IMG/VR virus record: IMGVR_UViG_3300031578_000055
Coordinates: 1-50,679 of that record
DNA: 50,679 bases
Direction: 5' to 3' (one strand)
From: a virus
Shown here: one piece after another, positions 32,839 through 40,645 of the stretch
How positions within the stretch are numbered: position 1 is the stretch's first letter
How the letters are laid out: the number at the start of each line of letters is the position of its first letter
Notes under the pieces: generated by a model
Seen by the model: the letters and a program-made list of their open reading frames with translations, nothing else
Database searches by the model: none
What the model was told of the DNA's origin: nothing
Translations under genes and position numbers: made by a program

Positions 32839-33210
32839 TTAAAACCTCACTTTTAACATATTATATATTTCTAGGATCTCAACTACATCCTGAATTGATG
32901 TTGCTACAAAATACGGGATACTTCTTTCATCACACATTTTCTGGAAATCTTTCTGATCAGAAGATTGTTTTCCTCCTGGTTTTTTTACTTCCAGATAAAG
33001 AGTTTGACCACTTCCATTATCAAGAGGAAATTGCCGGTCTGACATTCCTTTAATTCCGGTCTTGATTATTCTCCAGATTTTACTCCCGAAGGCTTGAAAC
33101 TTCCCATGTAATACATGACATTTCCAATTAGGAATATGGTTTAGTGTTAGGAATTCTCCTATCTCTTTTGATATTTCGGTTTCTGATTGGTTGCCTTTTT
33201 TATCAGGCAT
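32839..33210 (-). CDS. VRR-NUC domain nuclease
   Basis: This 123-residue protein shows the VRR-NUC core: an N-terminal Glu in the first helix (SETEISKEIGEFL), GIKGMSDRQF with the catalytic Asp, then LYLEVKKPGGKQSSDQKDF with E-x-K and the Q/D helix, and ending PYFVATSIQDVVEIL. Family members are structure-specific nucleases related to Holliday junction resolvases. Its stop directly abuts the next ATG. It is likely part of recombination or replication. Confidence 0.8.
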   Translation of the reverse strand: MPDKKGNQSETEISKEIGEFLTLNHIPNWKCHVLHGKFQAFGSKIWRIIKTGIKGMSDRQFPLDNGSGQTLYLEVKKPGGKQSSDQKDFQKMCDERSIPYFVATSIQDVVEILEIYNMLKVRF

Positions 33211-33511
33211 ATATTATTTCCAATCCACATATTTTTGCAGTCTTTAATTCAAAGCAAGCGCCTTTCGAGGTTTTCCAGTTTTTTAACATAAAGATATGCG
33301 TACACTCTAAGAGAGCTTTTAAATCTGCTCTCATATACTCTTTATATTTATCCTTTTCTGTATATGCTCCAGGAAATTTTAGATTATCTGCTATGGTTAC
33401 AGGGTTTACGATATTGTCAAATCCTATTGATAAAAATTCTTCTGCCATAAAGAATTCGTTTCTATAGTCTTTAGCATTAGAAATCCCACCAGATATATAA
33501 ATTCTTCTCAC
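33203..33511 (-). CDS. DUF4406 protein (deoxyribosyltransferase-like fold)
   Basis: Begins RRIYISGGISNAKDYRNEF and contains VNPVTIAD, MRADLKALLECTHIFML, and WKTSKGACFELKTAKICG, the blocks of DUF4406, related to nucleoside 2-deoxyribosyltransferases. The conserved ending GACFELKTAKI includes the usual active-site-region Glu. The GTG at 33511 is preferred because GGAGG lies 6 nt upstream and it overlaps the preceding stop (GTGA); a TTG lies one codon earlier. Probable role in nucleotide metabolism. Confidence 0.75.
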   Translation of the reverse strand: MRRIYISGGISNAKDYRNEFFMAEEFLSIGFDNIVNPVTIADNLKFPGAYTEKDKYKEYMRADLKALLECTHIFMLKNWKTSKGACFELKTAKICGLEIIYA

Positions 33512-33606
33512 CAAATCCTCCTATCTTTCTTTTTAAACATTAATTTGATTCTATCGATTAAAGAATATCTTCTTATTTTATTTTTCTGCCATTTTGTGAG
33601 TTTCAT
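33508..33606 (-). CDS. 32-residue basic peptide gene
   Basis: An ATG overlapping the previous stop (ATGA) encodes MKLTKWQKNKIRRYSLIDRI followed by a Lys/Arg tail. Its stop overlaps the next start (GTGA). These joints argue that it is translated. Strongly basic; function unknown. Confidence 0.55.
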   Translation of the reverse strand: MKLTKWQKNKIRRYSLIDRIKLMFKKKDRRIW

Positions 33607-33785
33607 TTTGACTCCGGTTTACCGTGTCGAGTGTTCCACGTTTCTTTTATTTTCTTTTTTGAATTGTCATACATCCTTAACCCACAATTAGTACATTCTA
33701 TAATCCATGTAGTTATTTTAAATTCTCCCTTCATTATTCCTACAATATCACCACAAAAAGGACATTCTTTTAATTCATCATTCAT
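33603..33785 (-). CDS. Lar-like restriction alleviation protein
   Basis: This 60-residue zinc-finger protein has LKECPFCGDIVG, then IECTNCGLRM, and ends IKETWNTRHG. This matches the Lar family pattern (C-P-F-C-G ... C-x-x-C-G ... W-N-x-R). Lar of the Rac prophage modulates type I restriction. With two DNA methyltransferases elsewhere, it suggests an anti-restriction role, though many Lar-like phage proteins are untested. Confidence 0.7.
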   Translation of the reverse strand: MNDELKECPFCGDIVGIMKGEFKITTWIIECTNCGLRMYDNSKKKIKETWNTRHGKPESK

Positions 33786-34792
33786 CCCATAAGCTCCTTA
33801 ATAATTTTATCTTTATTTTTACCAGCAATAGTTTTTCCAGTAAGTTCTCCATAAACTAATTTACATTCTGGTAATGTGTATGCTCTTATTTCCGGACGGT
33901 CTTTATTTACACTAATGAATTTTTCAACTGCATCTTCGGGTTGCAAAATTAAACCTATTTCATCAAATCTGAATAAAAGCATTTTTAAGATGTTCTTTTT
34001 ATCCATAGAAGAGAGTAAAACCTCTGATTTTTGCTTTACTGGTGGGGCTGTGACTATCTTTTCTATTTTCTTGGGTAGTTTGACCTCTGACTTATTTGGT
34101 GCGATTGCAGCCGGTTTTCTAATTATCCCGTGATTCTTAATCATAGATAATGATATAGGACTCATTAATGCCAGAATAAAACTACTAAACAATTGAAACA
34201 AAACCCTGATAAGATTTTCATTAACTCCTGATTTCATTATTCTAGGAAGATCCTCGGCAAACCAGTTATATATTGATTTAGGTGAGTTTATTATTTTTAT
34301 ATCATCTTCTTTTTTGACCTGTGAATTATCCAGTTTTGATTCATATCTTGCCTTTTCTATTTTCGCTTGTTCGAGTGCGTCTTTGTTTCTTAAAACTCCG
34401 AAAACTAATTGTTGTGCAACATATTCATCTATCCTTTTATTTAAAATAGAAATCTGTTCCCGGTAATAATCTACATCTCCAGAAATATCTGTTTTCTCAA
34501 AAACTATTTCTGCAGTATATGATTCTTTTTCTGAAGTACTGGAAAACTGGCTGGATAAAGTTATTAATATTGAGAAAATCACCATTGAGAATTTCAATAC
34601 AATAATCCACCATTTTTTAGAAATATAAATCCAAAGTGCAGATTCAAAGAAGATAAAAAATATTGACATTGATAACGATAATCTATATCCGTAGTTTGCA
34701 TCTTGGAAATATCTGAGATAATAAACTGTATTTAAAATAATTCCTCCCAAAGACAATAAAGCAAGAGGGAAGATATAGAATGTTTTTTTCAT
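33782..34792 (-). CDS. Membrane protein with large coiled-coil domain
   Basis: This 336-residue protein has about three N-terminal transmembrane segments (residues 7-26, 40-57, 63-82). A charged helical region follows (about 95-165, ISGDVDYYREQISILNKRID). A fourth hydrophobic stretch lies around 198-220 (FQLFSSFILALMSPISLSMI) and a C-terminal helical domain follows. The layout resembles host membrane-remodelling or exclusion proteins, but no family is recognised. It overlaps the Lar-like gene by ATGA. Confidence 0.6.
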   Translation of the reverse strand: MKKTFYIFPLALLSLGGIILNTVYYLRYFQDANYGYRLSLSMSIFFIFFESALWIYISKKWWIIVLKFSMVIFSILITLSSQFSSTSEKESYTAEIVFEKTDISGDVDYYREQISILNKRIDEYVAQQLVFGVLRNKDALEQAKIEKARYESKLDNSQVKKEDDIKIINSPKSIYNWFAEDLPRIMKSGVNENLIRVLFQLFSSFILALMSPISLSMIKNHGIIRKPAAIAPNKSEVKLPKKIEKIVTAPPVKQKSEVLLSSMDKKNILKMLLFRFDEIGLILQPEDAVEKFISVNKDRPEIRAYTLPECKLVYGELTGKTIAGKNKDKIIKELMG

Positions 34793-34793
34793 T

Positions 34794-34973
34794 CTATATC
34801 TCTATGTTATTTTTTTTTCTTTCTAACTTTTCGGCCATGTCTCTTCTGGCTTTTTCTAGTATTGCCTGCTGTCCATAACTTGACAAAGATCTGTTATCTG
34901 CTTTTGCAGCTTTTTCAGCAGCATCTTTAAACTCTTGAGAACAAACTATCTGTATAATTTTATTTTCTTTCAT
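34794..34973 (-). CDS. Ribbon-helix-helix-like protein
   Basis: This 59-residue protein begins KENKIIQIVCSQEFKDAAEK, then AAKADNRSLSSYGQQAILEK: a short beta strand and two helices as in Arc/MetJ-type repressors, with the typical R-S-L-S turn. It is first in the leftward operon, 18-23 nt from a promoter, and may regulate the divergent promoters at 34991-35064. The start is the ATG at 34971-34973 after CAGGAG. Confidence 0.65.
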   Translation of the reverse strand: MKENKIIQIVCSQEFKDAAEKAAKADNRSLSSYGQQAILEKARRDMAEKLERKKNNIEI

Positions 34974-34990
34974 AATTAACTCCTGATATT

Positions 34991-35019
34991 ATATTAACTC
35001 ATATATATAAACCTTGCAA
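34991..35019 (-). promoter_or_regulatory. Candidate leftward promoter
   Basis: On the minus strand TTGCAA (35019-35014), a 17-nt spacer and TAATAT (34996-34991). It is back to back with the rightward promoter at 35037. Confidence 0.45.
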
Positions 35020-35036
35020 CTATTATATTATTATTA

Positions 35037-35064
35037 TTGACAATTTATAGAATCAATATATAAT
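35037..35064 (+). promoter_or_regulatory. Strong rightward promoter
   Basis: TTGACA (35037-35042), a 16-nt spacer and TATAAT (35059-35064), 21 nt before an ATG preceded by GAGAGGA. It starts the early rightward operon. Confidence 0.8.
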
Positions 35065-35084
35065 GTCTAATAAGAGAGGATAAC

Positions 35085-35255
35085 ATGAACTATGAAAATT
35101 TCCATAACATAAATCATTTAATACCTGCTGAATCAGGGACATATACCTGGAAGTCTAAACAAATGGGATATATCAAGGTAAAATATGATCATGGAGATTG
35201 GTTTTTAATAAACGGCGATAAATTACCGGATCGCGTGGTCCAGGAGTGGAGATGA
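35085..35255 (+). CDS. Unknown 56-residue protein
   Basis: First gene of the rightward early operon, with AGAGGA before the ATG. The sequence reads MNYENFHNINHLIPAESGTY and has KVKYDHGDWFLING. It overlaps the next gene by ATGA. Function unknown. Confidence 0.6.
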   Translation: MNYENFHNINHLIPAESGTYTWKSKQMGYIKVKYDHGDWFLINGDKLPDRVVQEWR

Positions 35256-35341
35256 TATTTAAAATAAAAACAACAGATAATAAAATACATAAATATCATT
35301 CTATTATTTCTATGGAGTTAGAAAAAGGATTTATAAAATGA
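35252..35341 (+). CDS. 29-residue peptide gene
   Basis: ATGA overlaps at both ends place it between the 56-residue gene and the M23 peptidase gene. The peptide begins MIFKIKTTDNKIHKYHSIIS. It may serve mainly to couple translation. Confidence 0.45.
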   Translation: MIFKIKTTDNKIHKYHSIISMELEKGFIK

Positions 35342-36045
35342 AACTGAAAACAATGTTAAAGATTTTTATTAGTATTTTAATTATTGGAATTATTGTTTTT
35401 TTATATTTAAGTTCTTCTAAATATAAAAATATAGTAAATAAACAGCAAACCGTAATAACTCAACATGCTATAAAAATCAGAGATTATATGGTTATGGAAA
35501 ATAATTATGAAGAGTTGAATTTTAATTTTCAGCTTATAGCTTCTGTTAATCCTTTAATTAATTTAATGACACCTGATGAAATAGCGGAGCTATTAAAAGA
35601 AATACCTCATGGAAATCCTCACGAAACAAAATTTGAAATAACTGCTGGATTTGGAATTTCAATCGGGATGCATGGTAAATTAAGAGATGATCACCAGGGA
35701 ACTGATTCGATCCCTATAAACTCTGAAAAATTGGAATGGGGAATTACTGGATTTTCTGATGGAATAGTTGAGACATTTGGACACAATGATGTATTTGGAA
35801 AATTTATTATAGTGCGTCATTCTGAAAGAGTTAGGACTTTTTATGGCCATTTAGATAAAATATATTGGAGTGGAACAACTGGAAGAATCGTAACTTCTGA
35901 TACGGTTATAGGTGAAATGGGAAAAACAGGAATGGTTTATTCAAGATGGAAAAATGGTGGAGCACATTTGCATTTTGAAATACAGGTGTGGGATGGGTTT
36001 CATTGGGTTTCTGTCAATCCAGAACCGTTTTTAATAAATGAGTAA
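35338..36045 (+). CDS. Membrane-anchored M23 (LytM) peptidase
   Basis: This 235-residue protein has an N-terminal transmembrane anchor (FISILIIGIIVFLYL, residues 10-24). A short linker and a LytM domain follow, with zinc and catalytic residues H119-x3-D123 (HQGTD), H171 in YGHLDK and H210-L-H212 (HLHFEI). M23 enzymes cut peptidoglycan cross-bridges. It is in an early operon rather than with the lysis genes, so roles in wall remodelling or blocking superinfection are possible. Translation is coupled to the upstream peptide gene. Confidence 0.8.
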   Translation: MKLKTMLKIFISILIIGIIVFLYLSSSKYKNIVNKQQTVITQHAIKIRDYMVMENNYEELNFNFQLIASVNPLINLMTPDEIAELLKEIPHGNPHETKFEITAGFGISIGMHGKLRDDHQGTDSIPINSEKLEWGITGFSDGIVETFGHNDVFGKFIIVRHSERVRTFYGHLDKIYWSGTTGRIVTSDTVIGEMGKTGMVYSRWKNGGAHLHFEIQVWDGFHWVSVNPEPFLINE

Positions 36046-36056
36046 GGAGAAAAGAA

Positions 36057-36551
36057 ATGGATGTATGTAAATGGGAATATGGGAAATTTTACCCATGCAG
36101 CGGATTTGAGCCTGTAGTAGATAATTACAATGAGATAATAATTGATAAGCATAGACCTGTTTGTTGTATTTATTGTGATACTAATATTTCAAAACCGGAA
36201 CCAGAAGAACCAATAATAAAAAAGTCTGGAGAAACATGGGTTGCAAGATATGAGGGTGTTGATTATTTGTGGATCAATTTAAATCTATCTCCAGAAAAAA
36301 GAGAATGGACAGCACCAGAAATAAAAGAATCTTTAGGGTGGAAACCAATTTTAGGAATAGAAATAGCTGATAAAATTGTAAAACTTAACCCTGCAGTTAT
36401 TACAGATGCTTATGGACTCTCTCTTTTATTAGCCATGAGTAGAAATGAAATATTTATAGTTGATTGTATTGAAGATGGAGAATGGGGTTGCAGGACAACA
36501 GCTCCTATGCACTCATTAAAACGTCTAGCCACAATCGATGATCTTCCATGA
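36057..36551 (+). CDS. Unknown 164-residue protein with Cys-rich N-terminus
   Basis: AAGGAG lies upstream of the ATG. The N-terminus has CKWEYGKFYPC and CCIYC, a possible zinc site. The rest is mixed alpha-beta (WVARYEGVDYLWINLNLS, LGWKPILGIEIADKIV). It overlaps the next gene by ATGA. No family recognised. Confidence 0.55.
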   Translation: MDVCKWEYGKFYPCSGFEPVVDNYNEIIIDKHRPVCCIYCDTNISKPEPEEPIIKKSGETWVARYEGVDYLWINLNLSPEKREWTAPEIKESLGWKPILGIEIADKIVKLNPAVITDAYGLSLLLAMSRNEIFIVDCIEDGEWGCRTTAPMHSLKRLATIDDLP

Positions 36552-36757
36552 TACAACCAACATTTGTAATAAAATTTATAGATCAAGTCCGGTCTGAAAT
36601 GATTAAAAGAAATCTTGGTAATAATGATATTCCAGGTTTATCAAGACAATATGTTTCTTACCTTTTATCTGGAAAAGGAAATGTCGGAGTAACATCTATT
36701 ATTAAATTAGCAAATGCACTTGATATGGAAATAGTTTTGAAGTTGGAGGAGAAATGA
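36548..36757 (+). CDS. XRE-like helix-turn-helix protein
   Basis: This 69-residue protein contains GLSRQYVSYLLSGKGNVGVT and IIKLANALDMEIVLKL, the recognition helix and ending typical of XRE-type antitoxin-like proteins. There is no adjacent toxin; the following gene is a methyltransferase, for which a small XRE protein often acts as controller. It overlaps that gene by ATGA. Confidence 0.65.
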   Translation: MIQPTFVIKFIDQVRSEMIKRNLGNNDIPGLSRQYVSYLLSGKGNVGVTSIIKLANALDMEIVLKLEEK

Positions 36758-37407
36758 AAGAGATAGAACTTAAGTCAGGTAAAAAGATAGAATTAAATCA
36801 GGCTTTTAATTGTGATTGTTTGGAGTTTATGAAAGAACTTCCAGACAAATGTATTGATCTTGTTTTGACTGATCCTCCTTATGGGATAAAAAGATTTCAG
36901 AAAGGTTCTATAAGATTTGCAAAAGATGAAAAATATAAAGATGGTTTAAAGTGGGATGTTAAGCCTGAACAGGTTATATTCGATGAAATATTCAGGATAA
37001 GTAAAAATCAGATTATATGGGGGGCTAATAACTTTACTCTTCCACAGTCAGAATATTTTATTGTATGGGATAAAAAACAAACTGTTGATAATTTTGCATC
37101 TGCTGAACTTGCATATACAAACGTAAAAAAACCGGCTCAAATATACAGTTATGGAATACACAAGCATAACACAATTGAAAAGATCCATCCAACTCAAAAG
37201 CCTAAAGATTTATTTGTATGGTGTCTTAAAAATTACATGAAAGATGGGGATATTGTATTCGATCCTTTTCTTGGTAGTTTTACAACAGCAATAGCTTGCA
37301 ATGAAATGGATCTTAACTGGCTTGGCTGTGAAAAAGACCATGACTATTTCAAATCAGGCTACCACCGATACGAACAAGAAACCAAACAGATACTAATGGA
37401 GTTTTAA
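36754..37407 (+). CDS. Adenine-N6 (or cytosine-N4) DNA methyltransferase
   Basis: This 217-residue protein has the catalytic motif DPPYG (40-44), an NQAF...DCLEFMKELPDK start, HPTQKP near 145-150, and a SAM-binding motif DPFLGSFTT at 170-178. The usual form is D-P-F-x-G-S-G-T; here Phe replaces the second Gly, which may affect SAM binding. The beta-class order (DPPY before SAM motif) is seen. No restriction enzyme is adjacent, so it probably protects phage DNA. Confidence 0.8.
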   Translation: MKEIELKSGKKIELNQAFNCDCLEFMKELPDKCIDLVLTDPPYGIKRFQKGSIRFAKDEKYKDGLKWDVKPEQVIFDEIFRISKNQIIWGANNFTLPQSEYFIVWDKKQTVDNFASAELAYTNVKKPAQIYSYGIHKHNTIEKIHPTQKPKDLFVWCLKNYMKDGDIVFDPFLGSFTTAIACNEMDLNWLGCEKDHDYFKSGYHRYEQETKQILMEF

Positions 37408-37424
37408 CTATTTTATTAATAGAC

Positions 37425-37453
37425 TTGATTTATAATAAAACACAAACTATACT
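37425..37453 (+). promoter_or_regulatory. Promoter of the replication operon
   Basis: TTGATT (37425-37430), a 17-nt spacer and TATACT (37448-37453), 33 nt before a TTG start with AAGGAG. Confidence 0.55.
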
Positions 37454-37485
37454 AAACAATATAACATAATATAAGGAGAAAGCAA

Positions 37486-37656
37486 TTGGAAATAACAAAA
37501 TCTGAACTAGAAATTCTTTATTTAAGCAATAAAAATAAAGTTGTATGTGAAAAGCTCGGTATATCAGAAATGACCTTAATTAAACTGTTAAAAGAAAATG
37601 GAATCAAGAATAAAGGGAAGGGAAATTATCATAATAAAATTATGGTGGTTGGATAA
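37486..37656 (+). CDS. Small helix-turn-helix protein
   Basis: The start is TTG with AAGGAG 7 nt upstream. The 56-residue protein begins MEITKSELEILYLSNKNK and contains VCEKLGISEMTLIKLLKENG, a homeodomain-like helix-turn-helix. It precedes the replication initiator and may regulate the operon or act at the origin. It overlaps the next start as TAATG. Confidence 0.6.
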   Translation: MEITKSELEILYLSNKNKVVCEKLGISEMTLIKLLKENGIKNKGKGNYHNKIMVVG

Positions 37657-37832
37657 TGATTGAAGAAAAAAAATACCTTGTAACATTTAGAAGATTCTTT
37701 TCTAGTGTGAAAATTGTGATAGATTTTAATCCTGAGTTGTTAGTTTCACTAAGTGATAATTTAAAAACTAATTTTGGAATTGATTGTCCTATTACATCTG
37801 TAGAAGAAATAACCATTAAAAGAAAGGATTAA
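37656..37832 (+). CDS. Unknown 58-residue protein
   Basis: Starts by TAATG coupling to the previous gene. It begins MIEEKKYLVTFRRFFSSVKI and ends SVEEITIKRKD. Two nt before the initiator gene. No family recognised. Confidence 0.55.
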   Translation: MIEEKKYLVTFRRFFSSVKIVIDFNPELLVSLSDNLKTNFGIDCPITSVEEITIKRKD

Positions 37833-37834
37833 TT

Positions 37835-39070
37835 ATGGGAAAAGACAACAGGCGTTCTGTTGACACTAAATTCTGGACTGATCCAGAAGTTGAGCAACTG
37901 ACAAAGAATGCCACTTATTTATTTAATTCACTATTAACATTCCCTGAAAATAATATGGCTGGAACCTATGAAATATCAGAAGGGAAAATGTCTTATTATA
38001 CTAAGATGAATAAAAATGAAATAAATGAAGCTTTTAAAGAATTGGAATATAAAAATAAAGTGCTTAGATTTAAAACATGGGTATCAATTAAAAATCATAT
38101 AAAAAATCAAAAACTTAACGGAGGAATGGCTATTTCTGTAGTTAAAGATTTATGTGATTGTCCTAATCCTGTTAAATTATGGTTGTTTTATCAGGCAAAT
38201 TCAGAGACTTTAGAGCCTTGGTTCCCTAAGCTTTTATTTAATGTCAATGCATATTTAGGGGAACAGAAAAAAAGATATGCAAATAGGATAGTAAAAGATA
38301 ACCCTAAGATAACCGTTATCGAAGCATTATCTAACTATGAGTTTAACCCTATGACAGAAGACAAGCTTTTGCAGATAATGGTTCAAAACCTCCCTTTAGA
38401 CACAAAAGAGCTTTCAAATCTTAACAGTATGATAACCCTTATCGAATGGTTAGATAACCCTTCGATGAATATAAAGAATAAAAGGGAATTAGAAAAGGAA
38501 TTAGAAGATATAAAAGGAAAAGGGAATAGTAAATTGATTTCGGATAACGTTGTATCCGAAGAGACAAAAATTTCTCCCTCTCCCTTCTCCGGTTTTATTC
38601 CTGAATCTAAAAAACAAAATCCTGATGCTACGATGTTTGAATCTAAAGATATTCTTTCAGAACGGATTACAACAGCCATAGAACATTGGAACACTAAGCC
38701 TAATCTTCAGAAATATAAATATAATGTTTTTAATATGAGAAATGTTGCTGATGTAAAAACTCAGTTTGATGTTTTCTCATTAGATGAAATATTGGGAGCT
38801 ATAAATAATTTATCAAAATATATAGATCGTGATGAAATGGTTTCAAAACAATTTGATAGATTTATTAAAAGTTCTTTGGATAGATGGGTTGATGATGCTA
38901 TGCCTTGGAAGCGATATGAAACCGAAGCTGACAAATCACCAAATCAAATTCAATTAGAAAAGTATGAGGAATATATAAGAACCTGTACAAGTGATTTATC
39001 AGAAGAACAATTAGCTCCAACATATGAGAAAATCAGAAAGGTTAAGAAATTGATCGAGGAGGAAGGATGA
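37835..39070 (+). CDS. Replication initiator-like protein (DnaD/phage replisome organizer type)
   Basis: This 411-residue protein starts with a winged-helix-like domain: RSVDTKFWTDPEVEQLT, then TYLFNSLLTFPENNMAGTYE and VLRFKTWVSIKNHIKNQK, as in phage replisome organizers. A variable, charged middle region contains iteron-like DNA repeats. The C-terminal part (ITTAIEHWNTKPNLQKYKYN, DEILGAINNLSKYI) may recruit host helicase or loader. No helicase or polymerase gene is visible in the window, so it must use host or outside enzymes. It overlaps the next gene by ATGA. Confidence 0.7.
   Translation: MGKDNRRSVDTKFWTDPEVEQLTKNATYLFNSLLTFPENNMAGTYEISEGKMSYYTKMNKNEINEAFKELEYKNKVLRFKTWVSIKNHIKNQKLNGGMAISVVKDLCDCPNPVKLWLFYQANSETLEPWFPKLLFNVNAYLGEQKKRYANRIVKDNPKITVIEALSNYEFNPMTEDKLLQIMVQNLPLDTKELSNLNSMITLIEWLDNPSMNIKNKRELEKELEDIKGKGNSKLISDNVVSEETKISPSPFSGFIPESKKQNPDATMFESKDILSERITTAIEHWNTKPNLQKYKYNVFNMRNVADVKTQFDVFSLDEILGAINNLSKYIDRDEMVSKQFDRFIKSSLDRWVDDAMPWKRYETEADKSPNQIQLEKYEEYIRTCTSDLSEEQLAPTYEKIRKVKKLIEEEG
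38297..38558 (+). repeat. Iteron-like repeats, candidate replication origin
   Basis: GATAACCCT at 38297, GATAACCGTTATCG at 38308-38321, GATAACCCTTATCG at 38431-38444 and GATAACCCTTCG at 38453-38464. A dyad, TTCGGATA-ACGTTG-TATCCGAA, spans about 38539-38560. All lie in the variable middle of the initiator gene, an arrangement like the origin inside lambda gene O. Confidence 0.55.
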
Positions 39071-39345
39071 ATCCTGCATTAGAATTGGCGTTCGAAGCTG
39101 GAAAATGGGCTGGACAAGTAGAGCTTGAAGAGCATTTCGACAGGGAGCAATATTCACAGGTTGTCTTTGAATCTATATATTCGAAAAAAACATCAATGCC
39201 GGCTATTATGGAATCAACTGGTAAAACTGTAACTATAAATTTAAGATCGAATGCATGGCGAATTGGTGTTAAAAAATCATCCAAGGAATATCTTGAAAAA
39301 GCTGAGAAAATATTATCTTATCTCAAAGGGGAACTTCATGGATAA
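39067..39345 (+). CDS. Unknown 92-residue protein
   Basis: ATGA overlap with the initiator gene. It begins MNPALELAFEAGKWAGQVEL and has a C-terminal basic helix (KEYLEKAEKILSYLKGELHG). It overlaps the following gene by 8 nt. No family recognised; a replication accessory is possible from context. Confidence 0.6.
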   Translation: MNPALELAFEAGKWAGQVELEEHFDREQYSQVVFESIYSKKTSMPAIMESTGKTVTINLRSNAWRIGVKKSSKEYLEKAEKILSYLKGELHG

Positions 39346-40084
39346 AGAATCTTTCCTATCCGACATGATAAACCGGTTTGGTTCTAAAAAAAATGAAACA
39401 AAGAAAAAAGAATATTTGGAAGAGCTCCACGTTTTTGCAAATATGTGTCCAGAACAAAACCTTCATGCTGTTTATAATTATGCTGTTTCTGCAGATGGAT
39501 ATCCTACATTAAAAAAACTATTTAGGTTTGCACGAGAACATAATTTTATCCCTGAAACAGATAAATACAGTGAAGATATAATTGTTTATTATAAATGCAA
39601 CGGGTTCTATAAATCAGTAGCAGATGGAGGAGGAAAATATAGTAAAAAGAAATTCGAATGTAATACAAGTTATTCTATAAATTCTGGTGGCTGTCCTAAT
39701 TGTGGATCCACTTCTGGAACTATTGTAAAATGTTTTAAAAGTATCCCGGAAGAAGTTATATTTCTTAAAAATGATTGTTTCAGATGTAAATTATATTTAC
39801 CTGAAAATGGGAGTAAAATTTTATATTTATACGGACCCGAATGTGGAGTGCATGGATCAAGGCATTCTCCTAAAACTGATCAGGTTTGTAAATCTTGCAG
39901 ATGTAAGCCCTGTTGTATTGATACCAGGGAATTTAAATATCAAACAAATCATTACATGGAAAAAGTAAGAGATCCCAAACACGAGATTATGCAGCCGTGG
40001 TTAAAAAATAGTCGTAAACCAGGAGATCATATTGCAATATTAGAAAAGCTTGAAATGTCAAAAAAATATAATAATGGCGGTTGA
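39338..40084 (+). CDS. Cys-rich, multi-zinc-finger protein
   Basis: This 248-residue protein uses the ATG at 39338 with AAAGGGGAA upstream. A helical N-terminus (FLSDMINRFGSKKNE) is followed by many Cys pairs: YYKCNGF, GGCPNCGST, NDCFRCKLYL, PECGVHG, VCKSCRCKPCC. Several zinc ribbons are likely. It sits next to the replication initiator and may bind DNA or act as a loader, but no primase or helicase motif is present. Confidence 0.6.
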   Translation: MDKESFLSDMINRFGSKKNETKKKEYLEELHVFANMCPEQNLHAVYNYAVSADGYPTLKKLFRFAREHNFIPETDKYSEDIIVYYKCNGFYKSVADGGGKYSKKKFECNTSYSINSGGCPNCGSTSGTIVKCFKSIPEEVIFLKNDCFRCKLYLPENGSKILYLYGPECGVHGSRHSPKTDQVCKSCRCKPCCIDTREFKYQTNHYMEKVRDPKHEIMQPWLKNSRKPGDHIAILEKLEMSKKYNNGG

Positions 40085-40085
40085 T

Positions 40086-40268
40086 ATGACAAATGAAGAA
40101 TATTTAAGATCAGAATATAAAAGTATGTTAACAGAGGTAAAGAATTCTTTTCATTTGATTAAAATACAGAGAGAAGAAATTAAACGATTAAAATCAAGTA
40201 ATCGTTCTTATCTGGAAATAGTTGTAGAACTCGGTCAAGAATTAAGGGAGAAAGGAAAATACTTATGA
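40086..40268 (+). CDS. Small coiled-coil protein
   Basis: The 60-residue protein begins MTNEEYLRSEYKSMLTEVKN and is a charged helix throughout. The ATG at 40086 (GGCGG upstream, stop of the previous gene 2 nt away) is preferred over upstream ATGs at 40050 and 40074. Function unknown. Confidence 0.5.
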   Translation: MTNEEYLRSEYKSMLTEVKNSFHLIKIQREEIKRLKSSNRSYLEIVVELGQELREKGKYL

Positions 40269-40308
40269 TGAAGGCAATAAGCTTTGTTTTAGTTCTAAAT
40301 AATTAAAC

Positions 40309-40324
40309 AGCCTCTTCGGAGGCT
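40309..40324 (+). promoter_or_regulatory. UNCG hairpin before ribosome site (copy 2)
   Basis: AGCCTC-TTCG-GAGGCT with C(UUCG)G loop, followed directly by AAAGGAGG and the ATG at 40339. Compare 3751-3766 (minus) and 46668-46681. Confidence 0.75.
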
Positions 40325-40338
40325 AAAGGAGGTAAATA

Positions 40339-40512
40339 ATGAAATATGCAATTATTAGAGTCAATAAACATGAATCTGTAAATGTTGAGTTTGACATAAA
40401 AAATATTGCTGAAAAATTTTGTATTGTCTGCAACAAAGGATTAACTAAAAAAGATGACAATTATTTGATTGTAGAGAGGAGAAATCATGAAAGAGAAAAG
40501 AGAACAGTTTAA
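40339..40512 (+). CDS. Unknown 57-residue protein
   Basis: AAAGGAGG lies 6 nt before the ATG, downstream of the UNCG hairpin. The protein begins MKYAIIRVNKHESVNVEFDI and has CIVCNKG, a lone Cys pair, then a basic tail. It overlaps the ribbon-helix-helix gene by 26 nt. Confidence 0.6.
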   Translation: MKYAIIRVNKHESVNVEFDIKNIAEKFCIVCNKGLTKKDDNYLIVERRNHEREKRTV

Positions 40513-40645
40513 TTTAAGAATGCCCGAACCGCTTAAAGGCAGGGGGAAAAAAGAAGCTGCATTTTATGGGATAAATATGTCTCAATTTATTGTTCAGGCT
40601 ATAAATGAAAAACTTGAAAAAATAGATATGCGTATAACAGACTAA
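40487..40645 (+). CDS. Arc-like ribbon-helix-helix protein
   Basis: This 52-residue protein reads EKREQFNLRMPEPLKGRGKK then YGINMSQFIVQAINEKLEK, the strand, helix, turn, helix order of Arc/CopG repressors with the conserved N-x-S/M-x-F-I region. GGAG lies before the ATG. It is one of two such proteins here and a candidate ligand for the palindromic operators. A possible attC-like repeat begins within its last codons. Confidence 0.7.
   Translation: MKEKREQFNLRMPEPLKGRGKKEAAFYGINMSQFIVQAINEKLEKIDMRITD

Noticed and set aside
36548-36757. Antitoxin of a toxin-antitoxin pair
   Set aside because: No toxin-like gene is adjacent; the partner is a methyltransferase.
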